Positions 1 to 5,854 of a stretch of DNA of 16,452 bases are shown piece by piece. Within the stretch, counting starts at the first letter, position 1, and each line of letters opens with the position of its first letter. The stretch is from an uncultured Clostridia bacterium (GTDB taxonomy: Bacteria > Bacillota > Clostridia > Christensenellales > Borkfalkiaceae). The notes under the pieces are model-generated. The model did not search any database and was not told where the DNA came from. It saw only the letters and a list, made by a program, of their open reading frames with translations. The stretch lies in the NCBI GenBank assembly GCA_947589335.1, contig CANPZH010000014.1, positions 1 to 16,452 of the forward strand. The letters are read 5' to 3'. The position numbers and the translations under genes were made by a program.

Positions 1-51
1 CACGAAGGCGATCACGATTCTGAAAAGCTTACTGGTTGATTGTCTTTCCAT
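1..51 (-). CDS. N-terminal fragment of an unidentified gene, cut by the left edge
   Basis: Only the first 17 codons are present. They read MERQSTSKLFRIVIAFV, a short polar start followed by a hydrophobic run that could open a signal peptide or membrane anchor. An ATG at 51 is preceded by a good AAGGAG ribosome binding site about 8 nt upstream, and two sigma-A-type promoters point at it from 127-155 and 344-372. This makes a real gene start likely even though the product cannot be named. The reading frame stays open to the window edge. The strong double promoter suggests a well-expressed or conditionally expressed gene; that is inference. Confidence 0.7.
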   Translation of the reverse strand, partial: MERQSTSKLFRIVIAFV

Positions 52-126
52 AATGATTCTCCTTTCCTTATTTTTTTTGGATCCATTGTACCCCTCAACG
101 TAGCATAAGGGGGCACTTTGGGCTTT

Positions 127-155
127 ATTTTATCACAGGGCGGGAACGCTGTCAA
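127..155 (-). promoter_or_regulatory. Sigma-A promoter P2 for the left-edge gene
   Basis: On the minus strand TTGACA (155-150), a 17-bp spacer and TAAAAT (132-127) form a near-consensus sigma-A promoter with an extended TGA before the -10. The predicted start site is near 120, giving a leader of about 70 nt. That leader can fold a small CCCCUUA/UGAGGGG hairpin (91-112) upstream of the ribosome binding site. Confidence 0.85.
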
Positions 156-204
156 GCAATTTCAATCAAAAAGGGAATGATTTTTGAAAAAAATTACAGA
201 AATA

Positions 205-242
205 CCCGAAGTCGGCAGAAAAACAACACCGCTTCGGGGTGT
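205..242 (-). promoter_or_regulatory. Two mutually exclusive hairpins in the P1 leader
   Basis: On minus-strand RNA, ACACC/GGUGU (arms 238-242 and 226-230) closes a short hairpin followed by a UGUUUUUC stretch. The 7-nt segment CCCGAAG (232-238) pairs equally well with CUUCGGG (205-211), which would disrupt that hairpin. The arrangement resembles a weak attenuator, but the terminator-like stem is only five base pairs, so function is uncertain. Confidence 0.25.
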
Positions 243-343
243 GCGTTTCCGCTTGTCAATAAAAGCTCGACTTTTGATTGTTCCTTATTGAATTGTGATA
301 AATACCGCCCGCGTGCGCTATGCCGCCGAGTGTATCTGCGGAT

Positions 344-372
344 ATTATAACAAAACATATTTCCTATGTCAA
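344..372 (-). promoter_or_regulatory. Sigma-A promoter P1, distal promoter for the left-edge gene
   Basis: On the minus strand TTGACA (372-367), a 17-bp spacer and TATAAT (349-344) match the full sigma-A consensus, with an extended TGT before the -10. Transcription would start near 337 and run about 285 nt to the left-edge ATG at 51, passing through the second promoter P2. No gene lies between. Confidence 0.85.
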
Positions 373-495
373 GAGGTTTTTGAAAAATTTTCACGGCGTT
401 ATTTGACAATTCCTGCTTTTTTAGGGAATTTTCGGAGATTTTGTCTCTTTTTGCCGCCTTCCCCCCCCGCTCGCGCGCGCGTTACATATATAATT

Positions 496-535
496 ATACG
501 GTTCCGCGCCCCGGCATACGGTTCCGCGCCCCGGC
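496..535. repeat. 20-bp tandem duplication, two perfect copies
   Basis: The unit ATACGGTTCCGCGCCCCGGC occurs twice back to back (496-515 and 516-535) with no mismatch. It sits in the gene-free region downstream of ddl. Perfect identity suggests a recent slippage duplication; no coding frame depends on it. Confidence 0.85.
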
Positions 536-668
536 TCCTCCCCTCGGAAGGCAGCCGCCCGAAGCGGGCAGACGGGTTCCCGCGCCCGCTCTCCCGCTCC
601 TTTCCCTCTTCTTCCCCCTTCGCTAAGATACGGGCGCGATCGCGCGGCGTTCTTTCGGGACGCAAGCG

Positions 669-701
669 CGCCCGCCCGCGGGATCTTCCCGCGGGCGGGC
701 G
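669..701. repeat. Perfect 14-bp GC hairpin downstream of ddl, no U-tract
   Basis: Arms 669-682 and 688-701 are exact reverse complements around a 5-nt loop. It lies about 60 nt after the ddl stop, where a terminator is expected, yet the minus-strand sequence beyond it (CGCTTGCGTC) has no run of T. It may halt or protect the ddl mRNA 3' end, but it is not a canonical intrinsic terminator. Confidence 0.6.
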
Positions 702-759
702 GATCCGAGGCGCCGTCCTCTCCGATTTTATATTTAGATGAACGTCGAAATAACGCGTT

Positions 760-1881
760 TCAGGGGGTTTTGGGGCGGAAATCCCCGCTTTTTCCCAATT
801 TTCGGGCGCCGAAGACGCCGGAGCGGAGGATCCCGCTTGCGACCGTCTCCTTTTCCGTGGGCCTTTTGGCGAGGGCGTCCTCTATGAGGGAGACGAGAAG
901 ATCGCGGGCGCAGGTGAGCTTCTCCCCGAACAGACGGGTCGCGAGCGTGCCGGGTACGGTGTTGAGCTCGTTGAAGTAGATCTTCCCCTCCGCGAGCAGG
1001 AAATCTCCCCGCACCACGCCGCAGAGGGACAGCTGTTCATATGCGCAGCCGAGGTATTCTCTGATGTGCTCCTCCGCCTCCCCCGGGATCTCCGCGGGAA
1101 TGCGGGAGGCTTCCGGGGTCGCCTCTTCGTACTTCTCGCGGAAGGAGAGCACCTCGCCCGCGGAGAAGACCTCCTCGACGGGCGAGAAGATCAGACGGCC
1201 GCCCAAACGGTATACGGCGCAGTTGAGATCGCGCTTGCCCGCAAGGTATTCCTCGACGAGAGCGGCTCCGTCGAGGCGGAATGCCGCCGCAAGCGCCCTT
1301 TGGAGTTCCTCCTCCCCCTTTGCGACCGCGACGCCGATGCTCGAGCCGAGTTTGCTCGGCTTGACGATGACGGGATAGCCGAGCCGAGCCGCCTCCTCCC
1401 GCCAGCTGCCGGACGGGAATGCCCGCTCCGTGACGGCGAAGGAGCGCGCCGTCGGGATCTTGAGCCCGCGGAGGACGATCTTGGAGAGGATCTTGTCGAG
1501 AAAGACCGCCGATCCCGCCATTCCCGGAGAGGCGGACGGGAGCCCGTTCCACTCGAAGAGCGCGGAGAGCACGCCGCCCTCCCCCATGCCGCCGTGACAG
1601 CAGTTGAGGGCGCAGTCGAGCGCGGCGATCCGCTTGCCCGGCCTCCGCTCCGAATAGAGCCCGCGCCCGCGCAGATACACGGGCGGGAACTTCGTCTCCC
1701 CGCAGAAATCCTTGACGCCCCGCGCCCGCTCCGCACACGCCATGCCGCCCGACTGCGGCAGATAGACGGGCAGTACGCGGTACCCCGCGCCCCGCAACAG
1801 GTTGACGGCATACATGCCCGTGATGACGGAGATCTCGTGCTCGTTCGACCGTCCGCCGAAAAATACCCCGACTGTTTTCAT
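760..1881 (-). CDS. ddl: D-alanine--D-alanine ligase
   Basis: Ddl joins two D-alanines using ATP in the cytoplasm, supplying the dipeptide that MurF adds to the peptidoglycan stem. The 373-residue protein shows the N-terminal site GGRSNEHEIS (residues 9-18), the HGGMGEGG loop (96-103), an ATP-grasp KPSKLGSSIGV segment (174-184), and the metal and phosphate ligands RGDF (291-294) and NELNTVPG (304-311). A Lys-Tyr pair (250-251) in the omega loop matches the D-Ala-D-Ala rather than D-Ala-D-Lac type; that assignment is inferred by alignment from memory. The ATG has an AAAGGAG site in good position. The last 33 or so residues (from about 341) form a basic tail beyond the usual family end. The gene follows murF, but an intrinsic terminator and a second hairpin lie between, and I see no clear promoter of its own. 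Confidence 0.95.
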   Translation of the reverse strand: MKTVGVFFGGRSNEHEISVITGMYAVNLLRGAGYRVLPVYLPQSGGMACAERARGVKDFCGETKFPPVYLRGRGLYSERRPGKRIAALDCALNCCHGGMGEGGVLSALFEWNGLPSASPGMAGSAVFLDKILSKIVLRGLKIPTARSFAVTERAFPSGSWREEAARLGYPVIVKPSKLGSSIGVAVAKGEEELQRALAAAFRLDGAALVEEYLAGKRDLNCAVYRLGGRLIFSPVEEVFSAGEVLSFREKYEEATPEASRIPAEIPGEAEEHIREYLGCAYEQLSLCGVVRGDFLLAEGKIYFNELNTVPGTLATRLFGEKLTCARDLLVSLIEDALAKRPTEKETVASGILRSGVFGARKLGKSGDFRPKTP

Positions 1882-1952
1882 ATTTTCTCTCCTTTCGATG
1901 ATTTTTTGGTCCCGGACCGCTTTGGCCGCTTTGACCGTTCGGTTGTTTTCGG

Positions 1953-1987
1953 GGCGCGCCCGCCCCCGCGGGGGGGGCGGGCGCGCC
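1953..1987. repeat. Perfect 15-bp GC hairpin in the murF-ddl gap
   Basis: Arms 1953-1967 and 1973-1987 are exact reverse complements with a GC-only loop. On the minus strand it starts two bases after the U-tract of the murF terminator and ends about 70 nt before the ddl ATG, so it would sit in any read-through transcript entering ddl. No U-tract follows it. Confidence 0.6.
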
Positions 1988-1989
1988 GT

Positions 1990-2021
1990 AAAAAAAGACG
2001 CCGAAGTTCTTCTTCGGTGTC
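1990..2021 (-). terminator. Intrinsic terminator after murF
   Basis: On the minus strand GACACCGAAG (2021-2012), a 5-nt loop and CTTCGGCGTC (2006-1997) form a ten-position stem with one A-C mismatch, followed at once by seven T (1996-1990). It ends the tsaE-tsaB-rimI-hydrolase-murF operon about 75 nt after the murF stop. It is the only canonical hairpin-plus-U-tract terminator I found in the window. Confidence 0.85.
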
Positions 2022-2097
2022 TTCCTCCGCATACTCTGCGGCCTGATTCAAAATTCGTATCTTCTTCGCGGATTCCCCGCTCTGCGCTACCTTGGGG

Positions 2098-3684
2098 TCA
2101 GTAGAGGTCGGGCAGGTCGTTCAGAAAGAGCACGCTGTCCCCCGCCCGGAGATCCGACGATAAGATCTCCTGCGCCGCGCGGAGGGTCGGGACGATCCTG
2201 AGCCGCTCCGCTTCTCCTCCCGCCTCGAGGTATCCCCGCTTCACGGGCAGAACGAGCGTCTCTCCGACGAGGATCACATCGAGCCCGACGAGGGCGGCGC
2301 CGAGTTCGGCGTTCGTCTTCTCCTCGATCTCCCCGAGCTCCACGAGCCCGGGCGTGACGACGACCTGCCGTCCCGGCATGAGACGGAGCGTCTCGAGCGC
2401 GTTCTTCGCCCCCTCGATGTTGGAGTTATATGCGTCGTCGAGAATGGTGAGCCCGTTTTTCTCAATCTTCTCAAGACGGTGCGGGACGGGGGTCAGCTCC
2501 TTCGCGCCCGCTGCGATCTCCTCCATGCTCATGCCGAGTTCCCGGCAGAGCGCGGCCGCCAGTGCGACGTCCTCCGCCGCATGCCGCCCGAGAAGTTTGG
2601 TCTCGAAGCGGATCCGCTCTCCGTCCGCCGTCAGATCGAACGAGGTCCCCTCCGCCGTGAGCGAGATATTCCCGACCGCGAACTCCCGCCCCTCGAGCAG
2701 GGAATTTTCCGCCGCACACTCCGCCGCAGACGCACCGAGGATGCACTTCTTCGCCCGTTGCGCGAGGACGCCCTTCTCCTTCGCGATCGCCGCGAGGGAG
2801 CCGAACGTCTCCACATGCTGGGCGCAGATCCCGACGATCACGCCGTAGTCGGGACGGACGAGGTCGCAGAGGGTGCGGATGTCGCCCGTATACCGCGCGC
2901 CCATCTCCGCAAGGAAGACGTCGCAGTCGGCCCCCCGCTCCTTCACCGTCTTTGCGATCCCCATCGGCGTATTATAGGATTGAGGGGTCGCGATGACCGT
3001 GTACTTTGCGGAGAGCAGCTGCTCTGCATAGTGCTTGACGCTCGTCTTGCCGAAGCTGCCCGTGATCCCGACTTTGACGCAGCGGCTCTTCGCAAGCGCG
3101 CGCTTTGCCCGTCCGATGAAGCGGCGGTTGTGCGGGATCTCATAAACCGCCATGAGCCCGGAGGCACAGACGAGGGTGAACGGGAGCGCCATCGGCAGGA
3201 GCGCGAAGGGCACATACGCAAACAGGGAGAACCACTCCGAACCGACGGCAATCGCCGCGGCTCCGAGCCCGAAGCCGAGCCCCGCACAGAGGGCGGTGAG
3301 CAGAATGTAATGCGCCAAAGCGAGACGGACAAAGCGCGCAGAACGCTTCGGCCGCACCTTGAGCGCGTATCTCTTCTCCGACCAAAGGTAGAGGATGATG
3401 AGCCCGAAAAAGGGCGCCGCCGAGAGAAGACAGGCGATGAAATGTCCCAAAAATGAGAAGCAGAGGTCGAACAGCGCGGTGAGGAGCACGAGGGAGAGCG
3501 ACAGCAGGGAGAGCCTCTTCCGCTGGATGTTCCCCTTCGAAAAATACCACTTGAAAAAGCGGCGGGCGCGGTAGCCGCTCTGCTGCAGGAGGGCGGCAAG
3601 CCGCAGCGCGACGGCGGCGCAGGCGAATCCCGCGAGCACCGCGCCGAACAGGATCATGAGAATGGTTTGCTGGGGAAAGTTCAT
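2098..3684 (-). CDS. murF: Membrane-anchored MurF-like ligase (UDP-MurNAc-tripeptide--D-Ala-D-Ala ligase)
   Basis: The C-terminal two thirds are a Mur ligase. They contain the P-loop GITGSFGKTS (207-216), SYNTPMGIAKT (237-247), EMGAR and GDIRTL (260-271), the QHVETFGSL..IA..KG segment whose lysine (about 304) is the usual carbamylated residue, and DDAYNSN (416-422). MurF adds D-Ala-D-Ala to the UDP-MurNAc-tripeptide. The first 190 residues are unusual: instead of the soluble UDP-MurNAc-binding domain there are about five hydrophobic segments (near 7-33, 59-78, 81-100, 118-147, 152-181). Total length is 528 residues against about 450 for typical MurF. I chose the ATG at 3684, which has a GAGGAG site and overlaps the upstream stop as ATGA; an upstream in-frame start at 3750 lies inside the hydrolase gene. 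Nearby ddl supports the D-Ala-D-Ala role, but another Mur-type ligase activity at the membrane is possible. Confidence 0.85.
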   Translation of the reverse strand: MNFPQQTILMILFGAVLAGFACAAVALRLAALLQQSGYRARRFFKWYFSKGNIQRKRLSLLSLSLVLLTALFDLCFSFLGHFIACLLSAAPFFGLIILYLWSEKRYALKVRPKRSARFVRLALAHYILLTALCAGLGFGLGAAAIAVGSEWFSLFAYVPFALLPMALPFTLVCASGLMAVYEIPHNRRFIGRAKRALAKSRCVKVGITGSFGKTSVKHYAEQLLSAKYTVIATPQSYNTPMGIAKTVKERGADCDVFLAEMGARYTGDIRTLCDLVRPDYGVIVGICAQHVETFGSLAAIAKEKGVLAQRAKKCILGASAAECAAENSLLEGREFAVGNISLTAEGTSFDLTADGERIRFETKLLGRHAAEDVALAAALCRELGMSMEEIAAGAKELTPVPHRLEKIEKNGLTILDDAYNSNIEGAKNALETLRLMPGRQVVVTPGLVELGEIEEKTNAELGAALVGLDVILVGETLVLPVKRGYLEAGGEAERLRIVPTLRAAQEILSSDLRAGDSVLFLNDLPDLY

Positions 3685-4376
3685 TGTAAAAACTCCTCTG
3701 CCGCCAGATTGAACGAGACGGGGTCGTCGAGATGGGCAAAGTGTCCGCATCCCTTGAGGACCAGAAGTCCGCTCCCTCCGATGTGCCTGTGAAAGATCTC
3801 GGCGTAAGAGACGGGGGTGTCCGCGTCCTTTTCGCCGCTGACGAGCAGTACGGGGACGCGGATCCGCTCTGCCTCCTCGCGCAGATCTTCGTTGACGATC
3901 TTTTTATAGCTCTCCCGCATGACGGGGGAAAGCGCTCTGTACTCGCGGCTGCCGAACCGCCGCTCCGCCATGCGCGGGAACACGCGGCGGACGATGCGAT
4001 AGGCGCGCACATGTGCACGGTAGGCGAGCGTGCGCTCGGGGACGATCCCCGCACAGCCGCACAGCACCGCCCTTCCGAACAGTCCGCGCGCAAGGCACTT
4101 GATCGCAACCCGCCCTCCGAAGGAATGGGCGATCACATAGGGGGAGACGATCCCCTCCTCCCGCAAGAAGGACTCCGTCCAGTCGGCATAGTCCGAAACG
4201 GACCACGCCGCGGGGATGGGATCGCTCTTGCCGAAGCCCGGGAAATCGAACGCCGTCACGCGGAAAAAGCGGGAAAAGTATTCGATCTGCGGGGCAAAAC
4301 TCTCTTTGGAGGCAAGATAGCCGTGCAAAAAGACGAGATCTCTGCCCTCGCCCATGCGCAGGCGGGAAATGTTCAC
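3681..4376 (-). CDS. Alpha/beta-hydrolase fold protein
   Basis: A 231-residue serine hydrolase of the alpha/beta fold with unknown substrate. Visible elements are the oxyanion HG motif (FLHGYLASKESF, 16-27), the nucleophile elbow AHSFGG (83-88, Ser85), an acid in SGEKDADTP (180-188) and the histidine in GCGHFAHLDDP (209-219, His212). There is no signal peptide, so it is probably cytoplasmic. The start is GTG at 4376, chosen because it carries an AAGGAG site and overlaps the rimI stop in the sequence GTGA. Its own TGA overlaps the murF ATG. Tight coupling to rimI and murF makes co-expression nearly certain, but it does not reveal the substrate. Family members include esterases, epoxide hydrolases and C-C hydrolases; I would not choose among them. 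Confidence 0.9.
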   Translation of the reverse strand: MNISRLRMGEGRDLVFLHGYLASKESFAPQIEYFSRFFRVTAFDFPGFGKSDPIPAAWSVSDYADWTESFLREEGIVSPYVIAHSFGGRVAIKCLARGLFGRAVLCGCAGIVPERTLAYRAHVRAYRIVRRVFPRMAERRFGSREYRALSPVMRESYKKIVNEDLREEAERIRVPVLLVSGEKDADTPVSYAEIFHRHIGGSGLLVLKGCGHFAHLDDPVSFNLAAEEFLQ

Positions 4377-4807
4377 TCAAGCTCCTTTTTCATGACGAGC
4401 GCGTCTTCGCCGTCGGGATAGTAGCGGGTACGGGCGTAGACGCCGACGAACCCGTATTTGAGATACATCATGATCGCGGGCACATTGGAGACGCGCACCT
4501 CGAGGAAGATCCGGCGGACGCTCCTCCGCCGCGCCTCCCAGAAGAGATCGTCGAGGATCTTCTTCGCGCGGCCGCAGCGGCGGTACATCTCGGCGGTCGC
4601 GATCAGTTCGAGCTCCGCCTCGTCGCCGACATAGTTACAGCCGCCGTAAGCGGTGATCGTTCCGTCCTCCTCGAGCAGGGAGCCGAAAAACCGCCCCGAG
4701 AGGAAGGTCTCCGCGAGCATCCTGCTGTTCCAGGGGTCCGTAAAGCACTCGCGCTCGAGCTGCGCGATCGCGTTCAAATCTTCGAATGTCCAACTGCGTC
4801 CGTTCAT
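4373..4807 (-). CDS. rimI: Ribosomal protein S18-alanine N-acetyltransferase
   Basis: RimI is a GNAT enzyme that acetylates the N-terminal alanine of ribosomal protein S18 using acetyl-CoA. The 144-residue protein has the usual RimI length and order: a start like WTFEDLNAIAQLERECFTDPW, a central ELELIATAEMYRRCGRAKKIL where RRCGRA is the acetyl-CoA pyrophosphate loop, then IFLEVRVSNVPAIMMYLKYGF (about 99-119) and YYPDGEDALVMKKEL at the end. Position right after tsaB is typical of Firmicutes and strongly supports the name over a generic GNAT. The ATG at 4807 has GGAGGAG about 8 nt upstream and overlaps the tsaB TGA as ATGA. Confidence 0.93.
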   Translation of the reverse strand: MNGRSWTFEDLNAIAQLERECFTDPWNSRMLAETFLSGRFFGSLLEEDGTITAYGGCNYVGDEAELELIATAEMYRRCGRAKKILDDLFWEARRRSVRRIFLEVRVSNVPAIMMYLKYGFVGVYARTRYYPDGEDALVMKKELE

Positions 4808-5415
4808 TTGCGATTCTCCTCCGCCGACGATTTTCTCAGGTACAGTGCGGCGAGCTCCGCCGCGGGAATGAGTTCCTTTTGTTTGGCGAGGACGGCGCGG
4901 AGCAGTCCCTCGCAGGGATCCGCGACCGTGCAGCCCTCCGTGAGCGCCTCCGCGGAGACGGGCAAAAACCCTTCCGCGATCAGGCGGTCCGTCTCCTCCG
5001 GGGAGAGGTAGGCGGGCGGGGAGACGATCTGCTTCTTTTCGTCATATGCGCAGCCGTAGCGATAGCCGCGGCCCGCATCGACGAGCGCGAGCAGCGGCAC
5101 GCTCTCCCCATGATATGCGAGCGTATCGAAGGAGGTGACGGCGAGGGCGGGCTTTCCCGCCGCGAAACAGAGGCCCTTGACCGTCGAAATGCCGATGCGG
5201 ATGCCCGTAAAGGACCCGGGACCCACGACGGCGGCGAAAAAGTCGCATTCCTCCGGGGCCATATGCGCGCGGGACAGGGTGTCCGTGACCGTATCCGCCA
5301 GCACGACGGAATGCCTGAGTGCGCAATCGGGCAGATGGATCTTCTCCGTGCGCCCGTCTGCATATGCGATCACGCTCAGATATTTTGCGGAAGTGTCGAT
5401 GGCGAGAAAGTTCAA
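4804..5415 (-). CDS. tsaB: tRNA threonylcarbamoyladenosine biosynthesis protein TsaB
   Basis: TsaB is the scaffold partner of TsaD in the complex that makes t6A37 on ANN-decoding tRNAs. The 203-residue protein starts NFLAIDTSAKYLSV, has the family signature VVGPGSFTGIRIGISTVKGL (about 68-87), and follows with the VTSFDTLAY segment. It is an ASKHA-fold pseudo-enzyme in the known family. I chose a TTG start at 5415 because conserved similarity begins there, a GGGAG site sits 8 nt upstream, and TTG overlaps the tsaE TGA as TTGA. An ATG 90 nt further upstream would add 30 residues unlike any TsaB N-terminus and overlap tsaE heavily. TsaE lies directly upstream; TsaD and TsaC are not in the window. 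Confidence 0.93.
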   Translation of the reverse strand: MNFLAIDTSAKYLSVIAYADGRTEKIHLPDCALRHSVVLADTVTDTLSRAHMAPEECDFFAAVVGPGSFTGIRIGISTVKGLCFAAGKPALAVTSFDTLAYHGESVPLLALVDAGRGYRYGCAYDEKKQIVSPPAYLSPEETDRLIAEGFLPVSAEALTEGCTVADPCEGLLRAVLAKQKELIPAAELAALYLRKSSAEENRK

Positions 5416-5813
5416 GATCTGATCTCCCGGATCTCGTCTCCGCTGCCGGAGATCGCTACCCGTTTGACGTTTTCGGGCAGGAGACCCTTGATATTTTCGC
5501 TCCATTCGACGAGGCAGATCCCGCCCGCGTCGAAATAATCGAGGAAGCCGAGCTCGACCGCCTGCCGTTCGCTCGTCACGCGGTAACAGTCGAAATGGAA
5601 GAGCCTTCCCTCATAGCTGTTGAGATAGGCATATGTGGGGCTTGTCACTTCCGCCCCGATCCCGAGCCCCCGCGCGATCCCCTTGGCGAGGACCGTCTTG
5701 CCGGCGCCCATCGGGCCGTCGAGCAGGACGACGTCTCCCCCGCGCAGCGATTTTGCATATTCTTCCGCCCAGAGGAGGGTCTCCTCGGGCGAGTGCGAAC
5801 AAAAAACAGCCAT
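5412..5813 (-). CDS. tsaE: tRNA threonylcarbamoyladenosine biosynthesis ATPase TsaE
   Basis: TsaE is the small ATPase that drives turnover of the TsaBD complex in t6A synthesis. The 133-residue protein shows the typical N-terminus SHSPEETLLWAEEYAKSL, a Walker A GPMGAGKT (33-40), the EVTSPTYAYLNSYEG segment and HFDCYRV, then LVEWSENI near the C-terminus. The ATG at 5813 fits the family start. An in-frame TTG at 5819 would add only two residues. No Shine-Dalgarno sequence precedes either start; instead a strong -10 box ends nine bases before the ATG, so the mRNA is predicted to be leaderless or nearly so. First gene of the tsaE-tsaB-rimI-hydrolase-murF chain. Confidence 0.93.
   Translation of the reverse strand: MAVFCSHSPEETLLWAEEYAKSLRGGDVVLLDGPMGAGKTVLAKGIARGLGIGAEVTSPTYAYLNSYEGRLFHFDCYRVTSERQAVELGFLDYFDAGGICLVEWSENIKGLLPENVKRVAISGSGDEIREIRS
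5424..5428 (-). promoter_or_regulatory. Ribosome binding site deciding the TTG start of tsaB
   Basis: GGGAG on the minus strand, 8 nt before the TTG at 5415 and inside the 3' end of tsaE. Its position supports TTG rather than the upstream ATG as the tsaB start and suggests translational coupling. Confidence 0.6.
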
Positions 5814-5821
5814 ATGCAACC

Positions 5822-5850
5822 ATTATAGCGCATACGGCCGTTTTTTGCAA
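5822..5850 (-). promoter_or_regulatory. Sigma-A promoter of the tsaE operon
   Basis: On the minus strand TTGCAA (5850-5845), a 17-bp spacer and a perfect TATAAT (5827-5822). The -35 box begins just 5 bp after the ribU stop codon. A start site six to eight bases past the -10 falls at 5816-5814, only 1-3 nt before the tsaE ATG at 5813. Confidence 0.75.
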
Positions 5851-5854
5851 GAAT

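Larger units (their letters stand above)
52..759. other. 708-bp gene-free stretch between ddl and the left-edge gene
   Basis: No credible coding sequence was found on either strand; the open frames here are short, arginine/proline-rich and lack ribosome binding sites. The left half (52-420) is AT-richer and holds two minus-strand promoters and the leader of the left-edge gene. The right half is very GC-rich. It holds a run of eight C followed by alternating CG and TA dinucleotides (about 462-492), a 20-bp tandem duplication (496-535) and a 14-bp perfect hairpin (669-701) downstream of ddl. Confidence 0.6.

Noticed and set aside
295..741. 148-codon plus-strand open frame in the gene-free left region
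   Set aside because: Arg/Pro/Ser-rich, no Shine-Dalgarno sequence, and it crosses the tandem duplication, the C-run and a perfect hairpin.
1066..3456. Plus-strand open frames opposite ddl and murF
   Set aside because: Composition is typical of antisense frames in GC-rich genes, and the minus-strand genes have clear catalytic motifs.
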